5,870 bases of DNA from Deltaproteobacteria bacterium (GTDB lineage: Bacteria > Desulfobacterota > Desulfarculia > Adiutricales > JAGVGV01). The stretch lies in NCBI GenBank assembly GCA_020056895.1, contig JAGVGV010000173.1, forward strand, positions 1 to 5,870, read 5' to 3'. Positions 1 through 5,870 of the stretch are shown here, piece after piece (the first letter of the stretch is position 1; each line of letters starts with the position of its first letter). The notes under the pieces were generated by a model. The model was not told where the DNA came from. It saw only the letters and a list, made by a program, of their open reading frames with translations, and searched no databases. The translations under genes were made by a program, and so were the position numbers.

Positions 1-9
1 CTGGGTTAT

Positions 10-43
10 AAAGGGTCCGACTCCCAAGGTTCGGACCTTTTTT
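10..43 (+). terminator. Rho-independent terminator of the upstream gene
   Basis: An 11-base-pair stem (10-20 with 31-41, including one G-T wobble) encloses a 10-base loop (21-30) and runs directly into a T tract at 38-43, followed by more T at 45-47. This is the classic intrinsic terminator layout for transcription on the + strand. There is no matching T tract on the opposite strand, so it is probably one-directional. It should end a gene lying before the window and insulate the TetR gene that follows, which implies that the TetR gene has its own promoter. Confidence 0.9.
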
Positions 44-45
44 AT

Positions 46-73
46 TTGATTGATCCCTATGTTTTCCAATATC
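46..73 (+). promoter_or_regulatory. Possible weak promoter for the TetR gene
   Basis: This is the only AT-rich stretch between the terminator and the TetR start. TTGATT at 46-51 matches four of six bases of a sigma-70 -35 box. The candidate -10 segments near 67-73 (CAATAT or AATATC) match only about three of six at a spacing of 15 to 16 bases. A promoter is expected here because the terminator cuts off upstream transcription, but the match to consensus is poor, so both the position and the sigma factor are guesses. Confidence 0.25.
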
Positions 74-85
74 TTTTTGAAGCAG

Positions 86-103
86 CCGGGCCGGTTGGCC
101 CGG
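86..103. repeat. Perfect GC-rich inverted repeat, candidate TetR operator
   Basis: CCGGGCC at 86-92 and GGCCCGG at 97-103 are exact reverse complements separated by GGTT, giving an 18-base palindrome 11 bases before the ribosome binding site. TetR-family repressors commonly bind palindromes of about this size next to their own gene, so autoregulation is a reasonable inference. In RNA the same bases would form a seven-pair hairpin with a four-base loop in the leader. No T tract follows, so it is not an intrinsic terminator. In GC-rich DNA short palindromes arise often, which limits confidence in a function. Confidence 0.5.
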
Positions 104-114
104 ACGGTGTTCCC

Positions 115-120
115 AAGGAG
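115..120 (+). promoter_or_regulatory. Ribosome binding site of the TetR gene
   Basis: AAGGAG lies six bases before the ATG at 127, an almost ideal Shine-Dalgarno match and spacing. It decides the start: the reading frame is open back to a TTG at 46, but that codon abuts the terminator T tract and has no ribosome binding site. Confidence 0.85.
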
Positions 121-126
121 TCGTCC

Positions 127-744
127 ATGACCCAGGCCAAAACCACGCTCAAGCGCCTTCGGGAAGAAGAACGGGAGGCCCGAAAAAATCTGATTATCGA
201 CGCGGCCATCGCTCTTTTCGCCCAAAGGCCCTACAACCAGGTGGGCATGCGCGACATCGCGGCCGAAGCCGGTCTTTCCGCCGCGTCCATATACCGTTAT
301 TTCGCGGACCGGGACGATCTGTTCATCGAAGCTTTCATCCGGGAAAGCAGCGGCATTGAAGCCTTTTTCAACCAAGCCGACGGCGAGGGCCGGATCCGGG
401 GGATCGAAGACGCCGCGCTCCGGTTCGTGGAATTCCTGTTCGATCACGATGCTTTTTTCCAGATGATGACCTATTTCATGGTCGAAGGCGGGATCCGAAG
501 CCAATCCCTGGACCGGTTCAATCAGTTCGAACGAAAATTATTGGACCATATTGACGAATTGTTCCGCAAGACCGGCGTTGGGGAAAACGTCCGGCTCCTC
601 TCCCATGCCTTTTTCGCTTCGCTCAACGGCCTTCTGATTACCTTCCGCAATTATCCCGGCCGAAGCCCCGAAGAAGTCCGGCGGCATCTGGACCGTTTGG
701 CGGTTCTGGTGGCCCGGGTGTACCAGAAGGGCGCCACCGCCTGA
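127..744 (+). CDS. TetR/AcrR-family transcriptional regulator
   Basis: A 205-residue protein, the usual size for this family, ending in TGA. The N-terminal domain (about residues 18-66) has the standard TetR layout: a first helix with AAIALFAQ, then a helix-turn-helix at about 39-61 with RDIAAEAGLS followed by the family hallmark SIYRYFADRDDLF (54-66). A charged 20-residue arm (KRLREEEREARK) precedes it. The rest (about 67-205) is a helical, ligand-binding and dimerisation domain, which diverges in this family, so the effector cannot be predicted; a phenylalanine-rich stretch (FFQMMTYF) and the helix around SHAFFASLNGLL (159-170) are visible. Family members are mostly cytoplasmic dimeric repressors released by a small molecule. 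The next gene starts 240 bases downstream in the same direction. The inverted repeats at 86-103 and 917-932 are candidate binding sites, but control of either gene is inferred only. The family call is secure; the target and ligand are unknown. Confidence 0.93.
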   Translation: MTQAKTTLKRLREEEREARKNLIIDAAIALFAQRPYNQVGMRDIAAEAGLSAASIYRYFADRDDLFIEAFIRESSGIEAFFNQADGEGRIRGIEDAALRFVEFLFDHDAFFQMMTYFMVEGGIRSQSLDRFNQFERKLLDHIDELFRKTGVGENVRLLSHAFFASLNGLLITFRNYPGRSPEEVRRHLDRLAVLVARVYQKGATA

Positions 745-805
745 CCCCGTGACAAACCGGCCCGTCCGGAGTAAAACCTATCTGTACGCCCCATGCGTTG
801 TGACG

Positions 806-834
806 GGAAAGCGTTTTCCGGCCGATGGGGCCGG
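806..834 (+). repeat. Two adjoining short hairpins downstream of the TetR gene
   Basis: GGAAA (806-810) pairs with TTTCC (815-819) around a four-base loop. CCGGCC (818-823) pairs with GGCCGG (829-834) around a five-base loop. They share two bases, so only one can form fully at a time. CCTTTCG follows the second stem, which is not a real T tract. At best this is a weak or Rho-assisted 3' end for the TetR transcript; it may be chance in GC-rich DNA. Confidence 0.3.
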
Positions 835-858
835 CCTTTCGATTCCGCATGAAAAATA

Positions 859-884
859 CGGTTTTCGTACGCGGTTTTTGCACG
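859..884. repeat. Tandem 13-base direct repeat
   Basis: CGGTTTTCGTACG (859-871) is followed immediately by CGGTTTTTGCACG (872-884), identical at 11 of 13 positions. A looser relative of the first ten bases (CCGTTTTTGTG) occurs at 962-972, just before the next gene. Adjacent direct repeats of 10-13 bases are a usual binding layout for response regulators of the OmpR/PhoB type, though the sequence itself does not match a box that I recognise. The repeat lies about 100-125 bases before the alpha-2-macroglobulin start, a suitable place for an activator or repressor site. Confidence 0.45.
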
Positions 885-901
885 AAACCTGGGCCCGGAA
901 T

Positions 902-945
902 CCATCCCGGGGTGGTGGGATGACAACATCCCTCCCTCCAGGGGG
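902..945. repeat. Cluster of overlapping inverted repeats in the leader
   Basis: GGGATG (917-922) and CATCCC (927-932) are perfect complements around the loop ACAA. A second CATCCC at 903-908 can pair with the same GGGATG across an eight-base loop, so the two hairpins exclude one another. CCATCCC (902-908) also faces GGGGTGG (909-915) as a near-perfect palindrome, and CCCT (930-933) can pair with AGGG (940-943). The 917-932 palindrome could be a protein operator, or the set could form switching RNA structures 40-80 bases before the next start codon. No known riboswitch is recognised. Confidence 0.45.
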
Positions 946-972
946 AAACCGTCCTGATTCACCGTTTTTGTG

Positions 973-977
973 AAAGG
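973..977 (+). promoter_or_regulatory. Ribosome binding site of the alpha-2-macroglobulin gene
   Basis: AAAGG lies seven bases before the ATG at 985. It supports that ATG over the in-frame GTG at 970, which would overlap this site and would put five residues (MKGAA) before the typical MKK start of a signal peptide. Confidence 0.65.
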
Positions 978-984
978 CGCCGCC

Positions 985-1080
985 ATGAAAAAACATCTGG
1001 TCCCCCGAGCCGCCGGGCCCATCCGCCTGGCCCTGATCCCGCTTTTCATCCTGGTCCTTTTCGCCGGCCCGGCGTTCGCC
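985..1080 (+). other. Sec signal peptide with signal peptidase I site
   Basis: Residues 1-32 show a basic start (MKKHL, with Arg8 and Arg14), a hydrophobic core (LALIPLFILVLF, 15-26) and a GPAFA end, predicting cleavage after Ala32 before Gln33. No cysteine is present in or near this segment, so the protein is not a lipoprotein. The core follows an unusually long N-terminal part with two prolines, so retention as a membrane anchor cannot be excluded, but AFA-Q is a very good cleavage site. Confidence 0.85.
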
Positions 1081-4000
1081 CAGACGCCCTTGCCCTTCAA
1101 GGTCCTGGATATCAGCGAACGGACCTACGACCAAGGCCCGGCTCTGGCCATCATTTTTTCCCAGCCGCTCGACCCCAAAAAGAAACACGATGATTTCATC
1201 CGGGTGAGCGACAAGGAGCGGCTGATCAACGCCGCCTGGGTGCTGTCCGCAGACGGCCGGGTGCTGTACTGGCCCGGAGCCCTGCCCGAAACCGAATACT
1301 CCGTGACCGTGATGCCCGAACTGGAAGCGGCCGACGGACGGAAGCTGGCGGACCGGGCCTCCCAGGCGGTCACCACCCGGGCCATCACTCCCGGAGTGAA
1401 TTTCGCTTCGGAAGGTCTGATCCTGCCTTCCAAGATGAGCCGCGGGCTACCGGTGGCGACGATCAACATCTCCACCGTGGAAGTGGATTTCTTCCGGCTG
1501 AACGAAAAGGGCATCCAGGAATACCTGGACTGGGAAAGTTCGGCCCGGCGGCACGATTACGACGAGATCGCCAATGTTAAAAAATACGGCCAACTGGCTT
1601 ATTCCGGCCGGTTCCAACTGGACCCGCCCCGGAACAAGCGCGTGGTCCGCTTCATTCCCATCATGGACGTACCCGAACTCCAGAAACCAGGCGTATACTT
1701 CGCGGTCCTCAGGCAGCCCGGGGAATACGGGTACGACTACCAGACCACCTTTTTCAACGTGACCGACGTGGGGCTCCACGCCCGGGTGTACAGCGACCAG
1801 ACGTTGATCGTGGCCTCGTCGCTCCAGACCGGCCAGGCCCTGGAAGGCGTCCGGCTCACGTTTTTCAACAAGGACGCCGTCGAAGTTCAGCGGGCGGTCA
1901 CCGACAAGGACGGCCGGTACACGTATCCGGAACGGCCCGGTCAGCGGAAAACCACCTTCGTCAAGGCCGAGCACGACGGCCAGATCGCGGTCTTGAGCTT
2001 TAACGTACCGGCGCTGGACTTGAGTGAATTCCCGGTGGCGGGCCGAACCAACGGCCCCCGGGAAGTCTTTCTGTATAGCCCCCGGGACCTGTACCGGCCG
2101 GGGGAAAACGTGGTGGTATCGGCCCTGTACCGGGATTACGACGGCCGCAAGACTCGCGAACTGCCCCTCAAGGCCGAACTCTTCCGGCCCGACGGCCGCA
2201 AGGCCCGAGGCTTCACCTGGCACCCCGATGCCCTGAAAAACGGCGAAGGCATGGGGTACTACCAGACCACCCTGGACATTCCCGGAGACGCCCAGACCGG
2301 TTCCTGGCGGCTGGTGGTCCGGGACCAGCCCACGGGCGGCCCGGTGGGCGTGTTCACCTTCAGCGTGGAAGACTTCATGCCCGAACGGATGCGGCTGGAC
2401 CTGGAATCCCCCAGCCCCACCCTGTCCGCGTCCGAACCCTGGACCGTCAACGTGACCGGCGCGTACCTGTACGGAGCTCCGGCCGACGGCAACCGGCTGG
2501 ACGGCGTGGTCCGCGTCCGGGCCGAACGGGAACTCTTTGAAAGCCTGGAAGGTTTCGAATTCGGTCTGATCGACGACGAGGATTATACCGACACCTGGGA
2601 GATCGGCGAGATCGATCTGGACGACGCCGGCAAGGGTTCCCTGGATGTTGAAAACAAATGGAAGGACATGAAAAGCCCGGTGCTGGTGAGCCTTCGGGCC
2701 AGCCTGTACGAAAGCGGCGGCCGGCCCGTCAGCCGGGGCATCCGCCGGATTTTCTGGCCCGCGCCGGCTCTGATCGGAGTCAAGCCCACCTTCGATACCG
2801 ACTTCGTGGAACCCGGCGGCCTGTCCTTTGAAGTGGTTCAGGTGGACCCGGACGGCAAGCAGAAGGCGGCCGAAGGCCTGTTGGTCAAGCTGACCAAAGA
2901 AGAACGCGACTTCTACTGGGAATATTCCGATACCCAGGGGTGGCAGCAGAAATTCACGGAAAAAATTTATACGTACCAAACCGACATTATGAAGGTGGAT
3001 GGAACCAAGCCCGGCCTGTACACCACCTCGCTGCCCTACGGCCAGTATGTTCTGGAAGTCCGGGACCCGGCCGCGGACCAGGCCACCAGCATCCGGTTCC
3101 GAGTGGGCCGGTACTATTGGGGCGAAGGGGACCGAAGCGCTTCCCGGCCGGATAAAATCCAGATGGACCTGGACAAGGCCTCGTACCAGCCCGGCGACAT
3201 GATCGAACTGACCGTCACTCCGCCCGCCAGCGGCGACGGCTGCGTGCTGGTGGAATCCGACCGGCCGCTTTGGTTTTCGCGGATGCCTTTATCCGCCAAG
3301 GGCACCAAGGTTCAAATCCCGCTGCCGGCTTCGTGGGATGGCCACGATATTTACATCAGTTCCGTGGTCTTCCGGCCGGTGGACAACCAGGAAAAAATCG
3401 CGCCAAACCGGGCCGTGGGGATCGTTCACCTGCCCCTGGACCGGTCCAAGCGGAAAATGGAGATGATCCTGGCCGCTCCCGAGCGCCTGAGTCCTCAGGG
3501 GCCGGTCCCCATGACCGCCAAGCTCCAACTGGCCCGGAAGCCGTCCGGCCCGGTGTTCGTAACCTTGGCGGCGGTGGACGTGGGCATCCTGAGCATTACC
3601 GATTTCACCACCCCCGATCCCTTCGGCTGGTTCTTCGCCAAACGCCGGTACAATCCCGACGCCTATGACCATTACGGCAAGGTGATGGAATGGTTCGACG
3701 GCGACATGGCCAAGCTCCAATGCGGCGGCGATTCCGATGAAGGGGGCGGAGGCAAGGCGCCTGAAACCAAGGTCAAGCTGGTTTCCCTGTTCCAGGCGCC
3801 CGTGTCCTTCAACGAAGCCGGCCAGGCCGAAGTCACCCTGACCGTGCCCGGCGATTTCAACGGCAAGCTCCGGCTCATGGCCGTGGCGTTTGGTGCGGAT
3901 GGTTTCGGGTCCACCGAAGGAGAAGTCACCGTGGCCGCGCCCGTGGTGGCTCAACTGGCCATGCCCCGGTACCTGGCTCCCGGAGACAAGTCCCAGTTCA

Positions 4001-5856
4001 CCCTGGATGTTCGGAACATGAGCGGCCAGGAGCGGGACCTCAGCGTGGCCCTCGACGCGGCCGCCCCCTTGATCCTCCAGAACGGGCTCCAAAAGGTGCA
4101 TCTCAAGGATCAGGAAAGAACCATCCTCCACTTCCCCGTAGTGGTCGGCCCGGGTTTCGGCGGCAGCCGGATCGGCCTTCGGGTCACATCGGACGGCATT
4201 GACATCCAGAGCGAGGAACAATTGGGCGTTCGGCCGGCGTACCCGGCCACGTCGCGAAAAGTGCGGCGGATTCTCAAGCCCAACGAAACCTTCGTGCTGG
4301 ACAAAAATCTGGTAGCCGACCTGATGCCCGCTTCGGTGGAGACCGATGTCAAGGTTTCCCCGGTTATCCCCCTGAACATTAAGGAAGCGGTCCGGTACCT
4401 GATCGGGTACCCGTACGGCTGCCTGGAGCAAACCACGTCCCGAGCCCATCCACTGCTTCTGGCCACCACGGAAAACCTGGCCAAGCTGGGCATGACGACC
4501 ATAACTCCGGAAGAACGGAACCGCCGGCTGGCCATCGCCATTGAACGGATCGGCCTGATGCAACGAACCGAAGGCGGGTTCGGTTTGTGGTCGGAACAGA
4601 GCCCCGAAGAACCGTGGCTGTCGGTCTTCGCCACCGATTTCCTGCTCCAGGCGCGGGATCAAGGACTGGCCGTACCGCCCGCCATGCTCGAAACGGCCCT
4701 CAAACGGCTGGATTTCCACGTCCAGCGCAAATGGGCGGAAGACAAGAACGAAACCCGGGATCGAGCCGACTTTGCCGTGAGGGCGTACGCGGCCTATGTT
4801 TTGGCCAAGGTCCAGCGGGCGCCCCTGGGCACGCTTCGGACCATCTGGGACAACCACCGCGGCAAAGCCGGATCCAACCTGCCTCTGGTTCATCTGGGGC
4901 TGGCCCTCAAGATGATGGGGGACCAGGGCCGGAGCAACCTGGCGCTGAATGCCGGTCTGCTTCATGCTCCCCACCCGGGCGACATCTGGGACGATTACGG
5001 CAGCGCCATCCGCGATTCGGCCACTTTGCTGGCCCTGATCCTGGAACACAAGCTGGATACTCTGCCCATCGAAAAAGCCATGCTGGACCTCGACGACCGG
5101 TTGCGGAAGCGGGAGTATCTGAGCACCCAGGAACGGTACGCCATGCTCAAACTGGGCGTGGCGATGGAAGGCCTGTCGCCCAAGGAATGGTCGGGCGTTC
5201 TCCGAGTGGCCGGACCGGACCAGGTTGTCCGCCAGGTCAAGCCCCTGGTGGTGGAACCCAACGTCCAGCAGATCCGATCCGGCGTTTCGTTCCGGAACAC
5301 GTCGGATCGGCCGCTATACGTTTCGGCCATCGTGAACGGATACCCCTTCAAGCCGCCGGCCAAGAACAACGCGTACTTCGAACTGGTTCGGGAACTGTAT
5401 AACCTGAAGGGTGAAAAAGTGGCTCCGGGAAGCCCCTTCACCACCGGCGACCTGTTCCTGGTCCATACCCGGCTGGCGTCCAAGGAAACGATCCCGGACG
5501 CTTTGCTGGTGGACCTGTTGCCGGCGGGGTTCGAGATCGAAAACCCCAACTTCAAATACAGCATGAAAATCGAAGATTCGGACCTGGAAGAACTCCAAGT
5601 GGCCGGTAACAGCGTCTGGTCCCACCGGGACGGCCTGCCGCTGATCCATGAAGAATACCGGGACGACCGATACGTGGCGGTTTTGAACCTCCAAAACGAA
5701 CAAGACCTCCACCTCTTCTACCTGGTCCGCGCCGTGACCCCCGGGACCTTCGTGGCGCCGCCCCTGTTCATCGAATCCATGTACCGGCCGGAAATCCGCG
5801 GCGTGGGCGACCCCACCCCGGCCGTGACGGTGAGGGATAAAGAAGAGAAAAAATAG
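985..5856 (+). CDS. yfhM: Bacterial alpha-2-macroglobulin, thioester type (YfhM/ECAM-like)
   Basis: A 1623-residue secreted protein, close to the roughly 1,650 of E. coli YfhM, so probably full length. Homologues are protease traps: a protease cuts the bait segment, the protein changes shape and the exposed thioester bonds covalently to the attacker, protecting the periplasm. Visible in order: signal peptide (1-32); a series of beta-sandwich macroglobulin-type domains, including the family motif SPRDLYRPGE (365-374); AAVDVGILSITDF (862-874), then TPDPFGWFF (876-884), typical of the segment before the bait region; a predicted bait segment with a glycine-rich patch (about 910-930); DFNGKLRLMA after it; the thioester domain from about 1130, with YGCLEQ holding Cys1146 and Gln1149, and GGFGLW (1197-1202) in its helical barrel; and a C-terminal beta domain (about 1461-1623) with LFYLVRAVTPGTF and IESMYRPE, conserved in YfhM. 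Only three cysteines occur: 753, 913 and 1146. Unlike E. coli YfhM there is no lipobox. The family and intact thioester are seen directly; protease trapping is inferred from the family. Exact domain limits are approximate. Confidence 0.95.
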   Translation: MKKHLVPRAAGPIRLALIPLFILVLFAGPAFAQTPLPFKVLDISERTYDQGPALAIIFSQPLDPKKKHDDFIRVSDKERLINAAWVLSADGRVLYWPGALPETEYSVTVMPELEAADGRKLADRASQAVTTRAITPGVNFASEGLILPSKMSRGLPVATINISTVEVDFFRLNEKGIQEYLDWESSARRHDYDEIANVKKYGQLAYSGRFQLDPPRNKRVVRFIPIMDVPELQKPGVYFAVLRQPGEYGYDYQTTFFNVTDVGLHARVYSDQTLIVASSLQTGQALEGVRLTFFNKDAVEVQRAVTDKDGRYTYPERPGQRKTTFVKAEHDGQIAVLSFNVPALDLSEFPVAGRTNGPREVFLYSPRDLYRPGENVVVSALYRDYDGRKTRELPLKAELFRPDGRKARGFTWHPDALKNGEGMGYYQTTLDIPGDAQTGSWRLVVRDQPTGGPVGVFTFSVEDFMPERMRLDLESPSPTLSASEPWTVNVTGAYLYGAPADGNRLDGVVRVRAERELFESLEGFEFGLIDDEDYTDTWEIGEIDLDDAGKGSLDVENKWKDMKSPVLVSLRASLYESGGRPVSRGIRRIFWPAPALIGVKPTFDTDFVEPGGLSFEVVQVDPDGKQKAAEGLLVKLTKEERDFYWEYSDTQGWQQKFTEKIYTYQTDIMKVDGTKPGLYTTSLPYGQYVLEVRDPAADQATSIRFRVGRYYWGEGDRSASRPDKIQMDLDKASYQPGDMIELTVTPPASGDGCVLVESDRPLWFSRMPLSAKGTKVQIPLPASWDGHDIYISSVVFRPVDNQEKIAPNRAVGIVHLPLDRSKRKMEMILAAPERLSPQGPVPMTAKLQLARKPSGPVFVTLAAVDVGILSITDFTTPDPFGWFFAKRRYNPDAYDHYGKVMEWFDGDMAKLQCGGDSDEGGGGKAPETKVKLVSLFQAPVSFNEAGQAEVTLTVPGDFNGKLRLMAVAFGADGFGSTEGEVTVAAPVVAQLAMPRYLAPGDKSQFTLDVRNMSGQERDLSVALDAAAPLILQNGLQKVHLKDQERTILHFPVVVGPGFGGSRIGLRVTSDGIDIQSEEQLGVRPAYPATSRKVRRILKPNETFVLDKNLVADLMPASVETDVKVSPVIPLNIKEAVRYLIGYPYGCLEQTTSRAHPLLLATTENLAKLGMTTITPEERNRRLAIAIERIGLMQRTEGGFGLWSEQSPEEPWLSVFATDFLLQARDQGLAVPPAMLETALKRLDFHVQRKWAEDKNETRDRADFAVRAYAAYVLAKVQRAPLGTLRTIWDNHRGKAGSNLPLVHLGLALKMMGDQGRSNLALNAGLLHAPHPGDIWDDYGSAIRDSATLLALILEHKLDTLPIEKAMLDLDDRLRKREYLSTQERYAMLKLGVAMEGLSPKEWSGVLRVAGPDQVVRQVKPLVVEPNVQQIRSGVSFRNTSDRPLYVSAIVNGYPFKPPAKNNAYFELVRELYNLKGEKVAPGSPFTTGDLFLVHTRLASKETIPDALLVDLLPAGFEIENPNFKYSMKIEDSDLEELQVAGNSVWSHRDGLPLIHEEYRDDRYVAVLNLQNEQDLHLFYLVRAVTPGTFVAPPLFIESMYRPEIRGVGDPTPAVTVRDKEEKK
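3712..3771 (+). other. Predicted bait segment of the alpha-2-macroglobulin
   Basis: Residues 910-929 include Cys913, an acidic patch DSDE (916-919), four glycines (920-923) and Lys924, consistent with a flexible, exposed, protease-cleavable loop. It lies between the TPDPFGWFF motif and the DFNGKLRLMA motif, the same order as in YfhM proteins. The limits and cleavage sites are inferred from position and composition only. Confidence 0.55.
4420..4431 (+). other. Thioester site CLEQ
   Basis: Codons TGC CTG GAG CAA encode Cys1146, Leu1147, Glu1148 and Gln1149. In the family the cysteine and glutamine side chains form the internal thioester. The context YPYGCLEQTTSR is the typical bacterial form, so this is an active-type member and not one of the paralogues (YfaS-like) that lack the cysteine. 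Confidence 0.95.
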
Positions 5857-5864
5857 AGGGAAGA

Positions 5865-5870
5865 ATGCCC
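5865..5870 (+). CDS. Possible start of the next gene, cut by the window edge
   Basis: An ATG at 5865 follows the TAG stop of the alpha-2-macroglobulin by eight bases. The purine-rich GAGGG at 5856-5860 overlaps that stop and could serve as its ribosome binding site, although the four-base spacing is short. Only Met-Pro is visible, so the product cannot be read. In many proteobacteria the gene after yfhM is pbpC (penicillin-binding protein 1C), which makes it the leading guess, from context only. No terminator is seen between the two genes, consistent with one operon. Confidence 0.35.

Noticed and set aside
46..126. N-terminal extension of the TetR gene from a TTG at 46
   Set aside because: The TTG touches the terminator T tract, lacks a ribosome binding site, and the extension would cover the probable promoter and the palindrome; ATG 127 has a near-ideal AAGGAG.
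890..899. GGCCCGG half-site matching the right arm of the 86-103 palindrome
   Set aside because: The same seven bases recur several times in this window, including inside coding sequence, so the match carries no weight.
749..973. Small 74-residue frame in the intergenic region
   Set aside because: It starts at a GTG with no ribosome binding site, has no recognisable family features, and the region is rich in repeats instead.
970..984. GTG start at 970 for the alpha-2-macroglobulin
   Set aside because: It overlaps the AAAGG that serves ATG 985 and adds residues that do not suit a signal peptide.
745..984. A sigma-70 or sigma-54 promoter for the large gene
   Set aside because: Candidates such as TTGCAC at 879-884 or AAAAAT at 852-857 lack a matching partner box at a sensible distance.
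1447..2979. 510-residue antisense frame
   Set aside because: It lies wholly opposite a well-supported gene and has the His/Val/Gly-rich composition usual for shadows in GC-rich DNA.
3289..5049. 586-residue antisense frame
   Set aside because: Same reason: no family motifs, and it is opposite the bait and thioester regions of a clearly real protein.
4587..5402. 271-residue frame in another + phase
   Set aside because: Its Gly/Arg/Pro-rich, low-quality composition is that of a frame-shifted reading of the large gene.

Overview
The window is GC-rich and compactly coded, with frequent CGG (Arg), CTG and GAA codons. It reads as a bacterial chromosome segment from a Gram-negative (diderm) organism, because the main gene is a periplasmic alpha-2-macroglobulin of the type found in diderm bacteria. 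A Desulfobacterota or other proteobacterial source is plausible from general style, but nothing here fixes the taxon. I see no mobile elements, CRISPR arrays, tRNA or rRNA.

Layout, all on the + strand. A strong Rho-independent terminator (10-43) closes an upstream gene that lies outside the window. An AT-rich patch and a perfect GC-rich inverted repeat (86-103) then lead into a TetR/AcrR-family regulator (127-744) with a clear ribosome binding site. A 240-base intergenic region (745-984) contains no convincing gene. It holds two adjoining small hairpins (806-834), a near-perfect tandem 13-base repeat (859-884), and a cluster of mutually exclusive short inverted repeats (902-945). The rest of the window is one very large gene (985-5856, 1623 aa) encoding a thioester-containing bacterial alpha-2-macroglobulin of the YfhM/ECAM type. 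Nine bases of sequence lead from its stop into a possible next start codon at 5865, which could be the pbpC gene that commonly follows yfhM, but only two codons are visible.

How the parts may work together: bacterial alpha-2-macroglobulins are thought to trap foreign proteases that enter the periplasm, and they often work beside penicillin-binding protein 1C, a peptidoglycan repair enzyme. The TetR regulator upstream could control the pair, itself, or something elsewhere; the sequence does not decide. The unusual points are that this alpha-2-macroglobulin carries an ordinary signal peptidase I signal instead of a lipoprotein lipobox, that it has an extra cysteine beside its predicted bait segment, and that its leader is rich in repeats. 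I did not find a wholly new system; the window looks like a recognisable gene pair with some regulatory and localisation oddities.
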